From: Clostridium sp. BSD9I1
GTDB taxonomy: Bacteria; Bacillota; Clostridia; Clostridiales; Clostridiaceae
Length of the DNA stretch: 64,000 nucleotides
NCBI RefSeq assembly: GCF_900185645.1
Contig: NZ_FYAM01000027.1
Span: forward strand, 350,567-414,566
Reading direction: 5' to 3'
Under the pieces are notes generated by a model. That model was not told the DNA's origin. It saw nothing but the letters and a program-made list of their open reading frames with translations, and did not search any database. A program made the position numbers and the translations under genes. Positions 54,743-63,872 of the stretch are shown here, one piece after another (the first letter of the stretch is position 1; each line of letters begins with the position of its first letter).

Positions 54743-55040
54743 TAAACTTGTAAGAGATAAAATACCTGAAATACTGGAAAAAGAGGGTAAAAGGTATGTG
54801 ATACAATATGCAGAAAAAGAAAAGATGCTAGATTTATTAAAAGATAAGCTTAAGGAAGAATCAAGAGAATTTTTGCAAGATAACAGTTTAGAAGAACTTG
54901 CAGATATAGTTGAAGTAGTTTTTTCTTTAGCTAATGAACTTGGTTACTCAGAGGAAGAAGTTTTAGTTAAAAGAACTGAGAAAAGAGAAGAAAAGGGCGG
55001 ATTTGAGGAAGGTATAGTACTTGAAAGAGTATGTGAATAG
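54729..55040 (+). CDS. MazG-like / phosphoribosyl-ATP pyrophosphohydrolase-like protein
   Basis: 103 residues in the all-alpha NTP pyrophosphatase fold. NKLVRDKIPEIL at the start and the metal-binding acidic pair KEESREF (near 43) with EELADIVEVVF (near 56-66) match the family's ExxE/ExxD helices. The C-terminal KREEKGGFEEGIVLERV is typical of stand-alone housecleaning members. The nucleotide substrate is unknown. ATG follows AGAGGAG inside the upstream gene. A terminator follows. Confidence 0.82.
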   Translation: MSLCNKLVRDKIPEILEKEGKRYVIQYAEKEKMLDLLKDKLKEESREFLQDNSLEELADIVEVVFSLANELGYSEEEVLVKRTEKREEKGGFEEGIVLERVCE

Positions 55041-55128
55041 AAAATTTTTATGAATAGTTTATATTTAATAGTTTAAAAAGATTTTTATTAAAATGATATT
55101 TATAAAGCAGCAAATAAGAACTTTAGAT

Positions 55129-55156
55129 AAAAATCGGAGATAATCCGATTTTTTTA
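55129..55156 (+). terminator. Intrinsic terminator behind the MazG-like gene
   Basis: AAAAATCGGA (55129-55138) pairs with TCCGATTTTT (from 55144), followed by more T. Between here and 55309 lies only AT-rich sequence with GAACTATTAACTATT. Confidence 0.82.
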
Positions 55157-55309
55157 TTGCTTTTTTTCTATATATTGGAATTGTTTAATTACCAACCATA
55201 TATTTATTTAATTAAATAGGAATTTAAAGCTGTTTGTGTACATATAATTGTATAAAAACAACAAGTATGAACTATTAACTATTAAATAAAAATGCGGGGG
55301 GATTAAATT

Positions 55310-55891
55310 ATGCATATAAAGGATTTAATTGAGAAGTACGGAAGTAATTTAAGCCATCTTACTTTAGAAGACTTTAAAGATGTAGACTTTACTAAAACCT
55401 ATAGGGATATATTAGAAAATCATAAATACACAATAACTCACCTTCCTAATCTACCAGAGCTTTTTCAAGTTATAAAAGATAAGAGCTTATATTTAGGATA
55501 TATTCCAGAGGGGGATTATTCTAACTTTAATTTTCAGGATGTAAATTTAAATGGATGCACTTTTAATGAAAAGTCAATTTTACCTGGTGATTATGACTTG
55601 TTTCAAAATATAAGATATATGAGCTTAGAAGAAGTAACCTTGCCACAAGGAGATTATTCCAATTATGATTTTACAGATGTAAGTGTTTCTGGGACAACCT
55701 TTACTCCAAACTCAATAATCCCTAGGGACTTCTTTAGCAAGGTGTATAAGAAAAGTGTAAAATATGCATTATTACCTTTAGCTGATTATACTGACTATGA
55801 TTTTCAAGGAGCAGACTTAAACATGGCATTTTTCAGGCAAGGGTCTGTACTTCCAGAAGAACTTAAAAAATCAGCAGTAAAGATTTCATAG
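55310..55891 (+). CDS. Protein with three pentapeptide-like tandem repeats
   Basis: 193 residues without signal peptide or membrane helix. After about 60 residues come three units of about 45 residues: EGDYSNFNFQDVNLNGCTF, QGDYSNYDFTDVSVSGTTF and LADYTDYDFQGADLNMAFF, each followed by a K/N-S-I-x-P-type segment. The DFxDxxxxxxxF rhythm recalls pentapeptide-repeat solenoids. I do not recognise a family with this unit. ATG follows GCGGGGGG. It converges on the siderophore importer genes across a shared terminator. Confidence 0.75.
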   Translation: MHIKDLIEKYGSNLSHLTLEDFKDVDFTKTYRDILENHKYTITHLPNLPELFQVIKDKSLYLGYIPEGDYSNFNFQDVNLNGCTFNEKSILPGDYDLFQNIRYMSLEEVTLPQGDYSNYDFTDVSVSGTTFTPNSIIPRDFFSKVYKKSVKYALLPLADYTDYDFQGADLNMAFFRQGSVLPEELKKSAVKIS

Positions 55892-55896
55892 CTATT

Positions 55897-55925
55897 AAGC
55901 CTAGTTGTTTTCAACTAGGCTTTTA
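55897..55925. terminator. Bidirectional terminator
   Basis: AAGCCTAGTTG (55897-55907) pairs perfectly with CAACTAGGCTT (from 55912). T follows on the plus strand and AA/TT on the other side. It lies between the convergent repeat-protein gene and the ABC ATPase gene. Confidence 0.8.
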
Positions 55926-55936
55926 CAATTTATTCT

Positions 55937-56728
55937 TTATATTGCTTCATCAAGATTTTGATATGTTATGCACATAGGAGTTTTAAATAAAGGGCACTCA
56001 ATTATTTTTGAATTTATTCCAAATACATCTTTAATAAGTTTTTCGCTAATAACTTTTTTAGGGTATCCTTCAGCATAAACCTTACCATCTTTTATTGCAA
56101 TTATATGGTCTGCATATCTGCAAGCTAAGTTAATATCATGTAAAACTATAACAATAGTTCTCTGCTCTTTTTTATTTAGCTCCTTTAGCAAGTCAAGCAC
56201 TTCAATTTTATACTTTATATCTAAATGATTTGTAGGCTCATCTAGTAAGAGAGTATCAGTTTGCTGTGCCAAAGTCATAGCAATCCACACTCTTTGTTTT
56301 TGACCACCAGAAAGATCTGAAATTCTTTTATGTTTAATATCACTTAAGCCAGTTTTCTCTAAAGCATAATCTACAATTTTCTCATCTTCCTTGCTCCATT
56401 GACTAAAAAAGCTTTGATAAGGATATCTACCTTGCTTTACAAGATTAAATACAGTTAAATCAGAAGGTGCTGAAGGAGATTGAGTGAGAATAGCAAGTTT
56501 CTTAGCTATCTCATTTGAAGACTTTTCAAATATATTAATATCATCTAAGAGGACTTGTCCAGATTGAGGTTTTCCAAGTCGTGAGATAGTCTTTAGTAAT
56601 GTGGACTTTCCACAGCCATTACTACCTACTAATATAGTTATTTTATTTTTTGGTATTGTTACATTTATATCTTTAAGTACTATATAATCATCATAAGCTA
56701 AAGTTAAGTTTTTGGTTGATATACTCAT
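55937..56728 (-). CDS. Iron-siderophore ABC importer ATPase (FhuC/FecE type)
   Basis: A 263-residue ATPase for siderophore import. Walker A is VGSNGCGKST near 34, the Q-loop LTQSPSAP near 81, the signature LSGGQKQR near 135, Walker B TLLLDEPTNHLD near 158, and the switch His in VLHD near 194. The C-terminal tail includes CPLFKTPMC, which may be structural. ATG at 56728 follows AAAGGAGG. It is the last gene of the operon 58819-55937, 4 bases after the second permease. Confidence 0.93.
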   Translation of the reverse strand: MSISTKNLTLAYDDYIVLKDINVTIPKNKITILVGSNGCGKSTLLKTISRLGKPQSGQVLLDDINIFEKSSNEIAKKLAILTQSPSAPSDLTVFNLVKQGRYPYQSFFSQWSKEDEKIVDYALEKTGLSDIKHKRISDLSGGQKQRVWIAMTLAQQTDTLLLDEPTNHLDIKYKIEVLDLLKELNKKEQRTIVIVLHDINLACRYADHIIAIKDGKVYAEGYPKKVISEKLIKDVFGINSKIIECPLFKTPMCITYQNLDEAI

Positions 56729-56732
56729 TTTA

Positions 56733-57800
56733 TTACCTCCTTTTAAGAGAACTTTGATTTTTAATTAAAAGATATATAAAAAATGGGGCACCTATTCCAG
56801 CAGTAAATATTCCCACCGGCAAATCCAAAGGAGAAAATAAAGTTCTGGCTGCCACATCTGATAAAACAACAATTATTCCACCCACTAATGTGGATAGTGG
56901 AGCTATATTTTCAAAGGATGAATTAGTTAATTTTCTAGATATATGAGGAGCGATAAGTCCTACAAAACTAATTCCACCACCAACGGCTGAAGCACCACTA
57001 GCTAAAGCAGCACTTAAAATCATAAGTATAAATCTATTTTTTTCTACTAAGCTTCCTAATCCCATAGATATACTATCGTCTAAATTTTGCATGTTTAGCT
57101 CTCTAATGTATATCATGGTTATTAAAAATAAAGCCAAAAACCAAAGGGATAACAGCTTAACATGGGTCCAATTAGTGCCATATACTGTTCCAGTAATCCA
57201 TAGTTGAGCTTCTTTTATAAATATAACAGGCCCATTAATTATAAGTATTGACGTCAATGCTTTTGCTGCACCTGCTATAGCGATACCAATTAATATAAGC
57301 CTGTAGGGAGTAACCCCTTTTTTAAAGGATAAAAAATAAACTAAAATCACTACTAAGAAGGCTCCAGCAAAGGCAAATATAGGCATATAAAATATACTAG
57401 TTGTTAAGGCGTTATTCTTAGGGTCAGTAAATAGTGTTAAGAAAATAAGTGCACCTACAGACCCACCATCTGTTATTCCCATAATATTTGGAGCTGCAAG
57501 GGGATTCTTGACAACCCCCTGGAGTATTGCTCCAGATAACCCTAAAGAACCGCCAACTAAAAATGCAACTAAAGTTCTTGGTAGCCTTATAGTGTTAACA
57601 ATTAAGGAATTTCCACCAGTAAGATTTCTATCAAATAAAATTTTAATTACTTCAATAAAGGATAAATTTTTCTGTCCTATGCTTAAACTAAATATTAAGG
57701 ACAATAATGAGAGAATTATAGTAATTAGCACTATAAGAGCACTTCTTTTTTCATATATTAAAGAAAAATTTCCTTTTCTAAATATCAAAAACTTTTTCAT
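56733..57800 (-). CDS. Siderophore ABC importer permease 2 (FecCD family)
   Basis: A 355-residue inner-membrane permease with about nine to ten helices. GSLGLSGAILQGVVKNPLAAPNIMGITDGGS near residue 78, ISFVGLIAPHISR near 277 and FSPLDLPVGIFTAGIGAPFFIYLL near the end are FecCD hallmarks. The ATG shares a base with the stop of the upstream gene (TAATG), which shows translational coupling. It probably forms a heterodimer with the product of the neighbouring permease gene. Confidence 0.93.
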   Translation of the reverse strand: MKKFLIFRKGNFSLIYEKRSALIVLITIILSLLSLIFSLSIGQKNLSFIEVIKILFDRNLTGGNSLIVNTIRLPRTLVAFLVGGSLGLSGAILQGVVKNPLAAPNIMGITDGGSVGALIFLTLFTDPKNNALTTSIFYMPIFAFAGAFLVVILVYFLSFKKGVTPYRLILIGIAIAGAAKALTSILIINGPVIFIKEAQLWITGTVYGTNWTHVKLLSLWFLALFLITMIYIRELNMQNLDDSISMGLGSLVEKNRFILMILSAALASGASAVGGGISFVGLIAPHISRKLTNSSFENIAPLSTLVGGIIVVLSDVAARTLFSPLDLPVGIFTAGIGAPFFIYLLIKNQSSLKRR

Positions 57801-58819
57801 TAGTTATTTTCCGCCTTTCTAGCTATATAGATAAAGAAGGGAGTACCTATAATAGCTGTAACTGCTCCAACAGGAAGTTCCTTTGGATATATGATAAATC
57901 TTGAGGCAATATCCGCAGATAATAAAAATATAGATCCTAAGACTATACTATAAGGTATTATCCATTTAAATTCAGAACCAACTAAGAAACGAGTGAAATG
58001 AGGAATAACTAAACCTACCAATGCAATTGGACCTGCAACTGCCACAGAAGCACCAGCAAGTATAACCACTAATAAGATTATGCTAAGCTTTAAGAATTCT
58101 GTATTTAGTCCTAGACCCTTAGCCATTTCCTCACCAAGAGAAAATATATTTAATTTATCTGAAAGTAAAAAACAAACTATCCAAGCTATAACTAAAAATG
58201 GCATTACTTTTAATAGCAAATCTAAGCTTCTACCTTCAACAGATCCAGTAAGCCAGTATAAAATTTCTTCCATAGTTTTCTCATCTTTGTATAATACAAT
58301 CTGAGTAAAAGACATAAAGAATGCAGAAATTGCAGCACCGGAAAGAGTTAAGTCAAAGGTTTGAACGGACCCCTTTAAGCCTCCAGCTAGTCCATATACA
58401 AGAATTACTGCTATAAAAGCTCCGATAAAGGAAAAGAGTACAGCAAAATCTTGAGATAAATTAGGGAAATAACTATATATAAAAACCATAAAAAATGCAG
58501 AACCAGAATTAATACCAAGTAATCCTGGAGAAGCCATAGGGTTTTTGGTAAGAGTTTGCATAAGCACCCCAGAAAGGCTTAAGCTGCCACCTATAAATAA
58601 GGCAGTTAAAGCTCTAGGAACTCTAGAAGTCCTTAAAATTATCTGCTCAGTGGTATTTTCATAGTTTGTATATGTATTTAATAAATCCCAAGGGGAGGTC
58701 TTTATATAACCTAAAAGTAAACTGCATAAAAAACAGCATGCTAAAAAAACAATAAGTGCAGCTAATACTATAAATTTTGATTTATTACTTTCTAAATTAA
58801 TTCTTTTAATCTTAATCAA
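57800..58819 (-). CDS. Siderophore ABC importer permease 1 (FecCD family)
   Basis: About 339 residues with the same fold as its neighbour: GGSLSLSGVLMQTLTKNPMASPGLLGI near 75, IALVGLVIPHFTRF near 262 and YPKELPVGAVTAIIGTPFFIYI near the end. TTG at 58819 is about nine bases after AAAGG; an ATG at 58828 directly abuts that signal. First gene of the importer operon, divergent from the binding-protein gene, with Fur-box-like sequences in between. Confidence 0.92.
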   Translation of the reverse strand: MIKIKRINLESNKSKFIVLAALIVFLACCFLCSLLLGYIKTSPWDLLNTYTNYENTTEQIILRTSRVPRALTALFIGGSLSLSGVLMQTLTKNPMASPGLLGINSGSAFFMVFIYSYFPNLSQDFAVLFSFIGAFIAVILVYGLAGGLKGSVQTFDLTLSGAAISAFFMSFTQIVLYKDEKTMEEILYWLTGSVEGRSLDLLLKVMPFLVIAWIVCFLLSDKLNIFSLGEEMAKGLGLNTEFLKLSIILLVVILAGASVAVAGPIALVGLVIPHFTRFLVGSEFKWIIPYSIVLGSIFLLSADIASRFIIYPKELPVGAVTAIIGTPFFIYIARKAENN

Positions 58820-58909
58820 GATAAACATCCTTTCATATATACTATTAAGTGCGTATAAAGTTTATTGAAATAGTTCACTTTTAATATAAACTATTATTAG
58901 CTAACCGTC

Positions 58910-58973
58910 AATGAAAATCATTAACAAGTGTAATTGAAAATCATTTGCAATTATAAAAAGTTTATGATAATAT
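58910..58973. promoter_or_regulatory. Fur-box-like sites and divergent siderophore promoter
   Basis: TGAAAATCATT occurs twice, within 58910-58923 and 58933-58946; both match a Fur-box half (consensus GATAATGATAATCATTATC). For the plus-strand gene TTGCAA (58945-58950) and TAATAT (58968-58973) are 17 bases apart, with the second box overlapping the -35. Iron-dependent repression of both operon halves is likely. The minus-strand promoter was not resolved. Confidence 0.75.
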
Positions 58974-59013
58974 ATAAATCGTCATAAAAATAAATTAAAA
59001 AAGAGGTGTACAT

Positions 59014-59973
59014 ATGAAGGCAAGAAAAATTTTAAAAACTTTAGCAATATTAACTGCATTTGCAAGTATTACAGCATGCTCAGGAAAGAGTAATGAGGTA
59101 AAACCAGAAGCAATTGCAGAAAGCAATAAAAGAGTAATAGAACATGCCATGGGGAAGACAGAAATAAAGGGAGAGCCTAAGAAAATAGTAGTGCTTACAA
59201 ATGAAGGCACAGAGGCATTATTAGAACTGGGAATTAAGCCAGTAGGTGCTGTTCAGTCATGGACAGGAGATCCATGGTATAAACATATAGAAAAAGAAAT
59301 GGAAGGCGTTGAAAACCTAGGACAAGAGAGCCAAGTTAATATAGAGGCAATAGCAGCTTTAAATCCAGATTTAATAATTGGGAATAAAATGAGACATGAA
59401 AAAATATATGATCAGCTTTCTAAAATTGCACCTACAATATATTCAAATACATTAAGAGGTGAATGGAAAGATAACTTTAAGTTTTATGCAAAAGCATTAA
59501 ATAAAGAAAAAGAAGGAAATGAAATAGTTAAAAAGTTTGATGATAGAATATCAAGTATATCAAAATTAGCAGGAGATAAATTAAAGACAGAAATATCCAT
59601 AGTAAGATTTATGCCTGGTAAAACAAGAATTTACCTAGGAGATACTTTCTCTGGAACTATCTTAAAGCAAATAGGATTTGCAAGACCTGAAAATCAAAGA
59701 AGTAATGAATTTACTGTGGAAATAGGAAAAGAAAGATTAAAAGAAGCTGATGGACAAGTTATGTTTTACTTTACCTATGAAACAGGTGATGGTAAGGGAA
59801 ATGCTAGAGAAAAGGAATATCTAGAAGACCCTATGTTTAAAACATTAAATGTATCTAAAAACAATAAGGTTTATAAAGTAGATGATGCTATATGGAACAC
59901 AGCTGGAGGAGTTAAGGCCGCAAATCTTATGCTTGACGATATAGAAGATTTAATTAAGTCAAACAAACTATAA
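59014..59973 (+). CDS. Siderophore-binding lipoprotein (FecB/FepB family)
   Basis: A 319-residue extracellular ligand-binding lipoprotein with lipobox ITAC near residue 23. The mature protein has the class III binding fold: KIVVLTNEGTEALLELGIKPVGAV near 69, IEAIAALNPDLIIGNK near 110, and AGGVKAANLMLDDIEDLI at the end. It feeds the two permeases encoded on the other strand. ATG follows AAGAGGTG. A hairpin element begins 3 bases after the stop. The exact siderophore is unknown. Confidence 0.92.
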   Translation: MKARKILKTLAILTAFASITACSGKSNEVKPEAIAESNKRVIEHAMGKTEIKGEPKKIVVLTNEGTEALLELGIKPVGAVQSWTGDPWYKHIEKEMEGVENLGQESQVNIEAIAALNPDLIIGNKMRHEKIYDQLSKIAPTIYSNTLRGEWKDNFKFYAKALNKEKEGNEIVKKFDDRISSISKLAGDKLKTEISIVRFMPGKTRIYLGDTFSGTILKQIGFARPENQRSNEFTVEIGKERLKEADGQVMFYFTYETGDGKGNAREKEYLEDPMFKTLNVSKNNKVYKVDDAIWNTAGGVKAANLMLDDIEDLIKSNKL

Positions 59974-59976
59974 AGT

Positions 59977-60533
59977 ATTACGACATTTTTGATGTTAAAT
60001 CTTCTGTATGGGTTCCACATTTAAGAAAGCGTTCACTACGCAAAGAAGCTCTAATATCTCTCAATTTAAATCGCCTAAACTTTCTAAACTCGCTTACGCT
60101 CAGACAGTAGAAAGTTCTTTACGGTGCTTTAAATTCAGGGATAAAGAGCTTCTAATTACTTGTTCAATGCTTTCTACAATGCAGAACCCATACTAAATTT
60201 AACATTAAAAATGTCTTCATCCGCACTGCTGAAGGAAGGAATTTCGTTTTGACGAAATTCCTTTAAATTTATACTTATCAAAGGGCTGGGAAGCCCGGAG
60301 ACCGATAGGTCGGGAAATACCAATCATCCAATTTTCTATTAAGAATCTTTTATCATACTTTCATATCTTTAACTCATAAACTAAATTTTTTTTGTCTATT
60401 TCCTACAAATTCTTGTACCCTCCAAGGCTGCCGCCCTAAAATATTTTAGAAATTCAGCTCCCTTAATTTCTTCCTTCAGCAGTTCACATGAAGAAAATTC
60501 TATACGACCCAGAGCATTAAAAACGTCGTAATT
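59977..60533. repeat. Hairpin element 10: one arm, full core, and a bare outer tip
   Basis: Arm 59977-60217 (type B, AACTTTCTA/TAGAAAGTT) is followed by a core of about 263 bp in the reverse order to element 1: TTTCG/CGAAA (60240-60257), AAGGGCTGGGAAGCCC, GACCGATAGGTC, then GGCTGCCGCCC (60427-60438). At the far end only the outer tip of the type A arm remains (60494-60533, TCTATACGACCCAGAGCATT to GTCGTAAT), as if that hairpin had been cut out cleanly. The outer ends ATTACGAC and GTCGTAAT are perfect inverted repeats. Confidence 0.82.
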
Positions 60534-60538
60534 TCTTT

Positions 60539-63127
60539 TTAACGTATAATAGGTGCTGTCATTAAATTTCTGTTATCTATGACTTCTAAAAACTCAGAAA
60601 CTTCTTCAAAGGGCAAAGGCTTGCTATAATAGTAACCTTGAATTTCATCACATTTTTGTTTTTTTAGTAGAGTCCATTGTTCCCTGGTTTCAACACCTTC
60701 AGCAATTACTTTAAGTTTAAGATTTTTAGCAAGAGATATAACTGTATCGACTATAGATTTAGAATCCTCATCACTCACCATGTCACGGATAAAACATGCG
60801 TCTATCTTTAAGGTGTTTATTTTAAAATGTTTTAAATATTGTAAGGAAGAAAAGCCTGTACCAAAGTCATCTAAGGAGATACTAACTCCCATCGAATGAA
60901 GTTTGTTAAGTATATTAATTGTAAGAGCTACATCTTGAACAGCTATGCTTTCTGTAATTTCGAGTTCAAGCCATTTTGAATCAAGACCTGTTTCTTCTAA
61001 TATTTTTTGTACTTTATAAGCAAAGTTAATATCAAGAAATTGCTTTACTGAAAGATTTACAGCAACTTTAACAGGTTTAATGCCCATATCTTGAAGTGAT
61101 TTATTTTGTGTACAAGCTTCTCGTATAGCCCATTCTCCAAGTTCCATAATAAGGCCTGTTTCTTCAAGAATCGGTATAAACTTAGATGGGGGCATTATGC
61201 CAAATTGTGGGCTATTCCATCTCAAAAGTGCTTCCATTCCTATTACACGTTCTGTATTTAAAGATTGTTGAGGTTGATAGTAAAGCATAAACTCATTATT
61301 TTTAACTGCATGCCTAAGACTACTTTCCAATTTTAAGTTCTCATTTAATTCCTCATTCATTGAGTTATTGAAGAACTTATATGAACTTAATCCAGAGTTA
61401 AGTTTTGCTCTATACATTGCCATATCAGCATTCCGCACAAGGGAAGTATAGCTTTCCCCATCCTTTGGATAAACTGAAATTCCAATACTTACGCCAATGT
61501 AAAATTCTTTGCTTTTGAATACAAATGGAGTAGATAATGTAGTTATTATTTGATCAGCTATAATAGCTAAGTCACTTTCTTCGGTTATATTAGGTATTAA
61601 TATTGTAAACTCATCGCCACCCATTCTAGAAAGTGTACCAAGAGAACCTATAGCTAAATTAATTCTCATTGAAACTAATCTTAAAAGCTCATCTCCAAAA
61701 TGGTGTCCCAGGGTATCATTTACAATTTTAAATCTATTTAAATCTAGAAGCATAACTCCAAAGGTTTTATTATCGCCAGCAGCAACTTCATTAAATTTAT
61801 CATTAAAGGCAATTCTATTTGGAAGTTTGGTTAAGGGATCCTCATAAGCCATAGTTTCAAGAGCATTTCTTGCTATATTGGCTTGATTAAACTTTTCCTT
61901 TAATTTATCTGAAGTTATTTTAAAGTTTTCAATTAAGGTAGTATATTCATGAACTAAACTTGAATTCCAATTTATAGTCTCATTGTTAAAAATCTTATTT
62001 GGTAGATTTGCAGTTGTAATAGTGAGTTCTTTTATAGGCTTTGTCAATGCATCAGAAGCTATTAAAGCCAATATAAGTCCTAAAATAATTAAAAGTGTTA
62101 TAATAGATAAGGTTTGAATAAAGAAGTATTCCATTTGTTCGTAATAAGATTTAATGGGTGTTTCTATAATAACCCGAAATTTAGTATTATCAATAGTAAG
62201 TTTTAATTCTTTAACAACTAAAGAATACTTCCACTTATGCATAGGAGATAAATTTTTATATGTAGGAGACAGCAATATCCCGTAGTTTCCTAAATATATA
62301 TTAGATTGTTCATATCCTGAAATAGTATAGTTAACTGAAAGGTTCCTATTAGGATTACCAATAGATATAACTTTATATTTATCATCAGTTAGAATTACAG
62401 ATTGATTGTTACCAAAATAGTCAGTATTTATGGCTTCATAAAGTGAATTAATATTTATGGATTTTGTAATTATAAATTCTGATCTCTTATTTATCTTATA
62501 TTTTAGATCTTTTAGTGTATCAGTGAGTTTAATTTTATAAATTATAGTGGTAAGAAGTATAGAAGGAATTAATATACAGCCTGCAACTATATTAAAAAAT
62601 ATTCGACTTACTGGTATCAAAGAATTTTTAGTACACTTTATAACTTTCCTTTTAAGTTGAAAATGAGTTAAAATTATGCTTGCAAAAAATGAATTTAATA
62701 TACCATTTATGATTGCTTTTAAACAAATTATAATCATGTGAGAAAACTCTGCATCAAATATAAATTTCGAAGAAATTGCAGATATAGGCACACCAATAAA
62801 AATCCAAAATATTAAATCGCTAACTATTAAGTATTTATTTCGTTTCTGTAATAGAAAAACTATAAGTATTTCTAAAGGAAATATGATAAGTGAATCCCAT
62901 CTATTTAATAAAGGATAGTTATGCAAGCTTGCCAATATACTTATAACAAAGGCAGGAATAGGGCCGTATATGTCCATAATTAAAAATATGGATATACTTC
63001 CCAAGAAAACGTATAAACCTAGAAATAAATTTATTGCAAAATAATTTAATGCAATAGCTAAAGTGGATAAAATGAAGAAATAAATTATTGACCTTTTATT
63101 GATAATCAAATCTTTATTGTATAACAA
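60539..63127 (-). CDS. Membrane GGDEF-EAL protein (c-di-GMP turnover)
   Basis: About 862 residues. The N-terminal 190 hold about six helices, then an extracytoplasmic region (about 205-335) is bounded by a further helix near 340-362, and a HAMP-like linker follows. GGDEF domain at about 430-590 has RMGGDEF near 502. EAL domain at about 608-860 has MEALLRW near 629, DDFGTGFSSL near 738, and AEGVET near 812. Both active-site signatures appear intact, so it may make or degrade c-di-GMP. The start is uncertain: TTG at 63127 is nine bases after AGGAG, GTG at 63133 only three. Confidence 0.9.
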   Translation of the reverse strand: MLYNKDLIINKRSIIYFFILSTLAIALNYFAINLFLGLYVFLGSISIFLIMDIYGPIPAFVISILASLHNYPLLNRWDSLIIFPLEILIVFLLQKRNKYLIVSDLIFWIFIGVPISAISSKFIFDAEFSHMIIICLKAIINGILNSFFASIILTHFQLKRKVIKCTKNSLIPVSRIFFNIVAGCILIPSILLTTIIYKIKLTDTLKDLKYKINKRSEFIITKSININSLYEAINTDYFGNNQSVILTDDKYKVISIGNPNRNLSVNYTISGYEQSNIYLGNYGILLSPTYKNLSPMHKWKYSLVVKELKLTIDNTKFRVIIETPIKSYYEQMEYFFIQTLSIITLLIILGLILALIASDALTKPIKELTITTANLPNKIFNNETINWNSSLVHEYTTLIENFKITSDKLKEKFNQANIARNALETMAYEDPLTKLPNRIAFNDKFNEVAAGDNKTFGVMLLDLNRFKIVNDTLGHHFGDELLRLVSMRINLAIGSLGTLSRMGGDEFTILIPNITEESDLAIIADQIITTLSTPFVFKSKEFYIGVSIGISVYPKDGESYTSLVRNADMAMYRAKLNSGLSSYKFFNNSMNEELNENLKLESSLRHAVKNNEFMLYYQPQQSLNTERVIGMEALLRWNSPQFGIMPPSKFIPILEETGLIMELGEWAIREACTQNKSLQDMGIKPVKVAVNLSVKQFLDINFAYKVQKILEETGLDSKWLELEITESIAVQDVALTINILNKLHSMGVSISLDDFGTGFSSLQYLKHFKINTLKIDACFIRDMVSDEDSKSIVDTVISLAKNLKLKVIAEGVETREQWTLLKKQKCDEIQGYYYSKPLPFEEVSEFLEVIDNRNLMTAPIIR

Positions 63128-63164
63128 TTTCACCCACTCCTAAACTGTATAATAATGATTTAAT

Positions 63165-63285
63165 ATGTATAAATCAGCACATCTTAATTTATTAAGATGT
63201 TTCATGCATGATTTGTAAAAATCTATGATTTTGTTATAAATCAGCACATCTTAATTTATTAAGATGTTTCATTATAATGTTAACA
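63165..63285. repeat. Small palindromic element, tandem copies
   Basis: Two copies of the element that is nested in hairpin elements 2, 3 and 9, here free-standing. The hairpin is ACATCTTAATttaTTAAGATGT in both (63178-63199 and 63245-63266), compared with ACATCTCA/TGAGATGT in the nested copies, again a compensated change. Between them lies the partner GATTTGTAAAAATC/GATTTTGTTATAAATC. The region 63134-63392 between the GGDEF-EAL and acetyltransferase genes holds nothing else recognised. Confidence 0.72.
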
Positions 63286-63392
63286 TATTATGAAAATTTT
63301 AGGAAGTTATTTTATGTAGAATGGAAGATTTGATTTAAATAATTTATCGAAATTGTTCTTTGATTATAACTTATAAAATAAGGTCCTTTTTA

Positions 63393-63815
63393 TTATTCAG
63401 TAAATCCATTAAGCTGCATTAACTCAGCATTTTTAAATAGTGCCATACCAGTTTTCATCTTTTTAAAGCCTAAACTTTCATAAAATTTGTCCTTACCAAT
63501 AGCTGCATATAATATGAAATTACACTGAGGAATAGATTCTATTATATTCTCAATAATCATTTTACCAATACCCTTTCCTTGATACTGAGGAATTACTGCT
63601 ACATCATAAATTCCAGCTTGATAGGCTCCATCTGAAAGAGCTCTTCCAAAGCCAACTAGCCTATCATCATCGTAAACAAATACTACAGTGTAACTATTGT
63701 CAAATGCTCTTTTATGAGTCTCTGCATCAAAATATCCCATTCCAACTTGCTTTAAAATTTCAGGTATTAAACTCCAATTTACATCTAATGAGTCATGTGA
63801 GATTCTTAAGTTCAT
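63393..63815 (-). CDS. GNAT family acetyltransferase
   Basis: A 140-residue acetyltransferase with one GNAT domain. The acetyl-CoA loop is QYQGKGIGKMII near residue 78 and the C-terminal strand is KFYESLGFKKMKTGM near 110. The substrate is unknown. ATG at 63815 is preceded by GGAGGAA on the minus strand. Confidence 0.85.
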   Translation of the reverse strand: MNLRISHDSLDVNWSLIPEILKQVGMGYFDAETHKRAFDNSYTVVFVYDDDRLVGFGRALSDGAYQAGIYDVAVIPQYQGKGIGKMIIENIIESIPQCNFILYAAIGKDKFYESLGFKKMKTGMALFKNAELMQLNGFTE

Positions 63816-63872
63816 TATAAAATTCCTCCAGTAAAGTTTTATTTAAATAATATTATATAGTTATTAAAAGGA

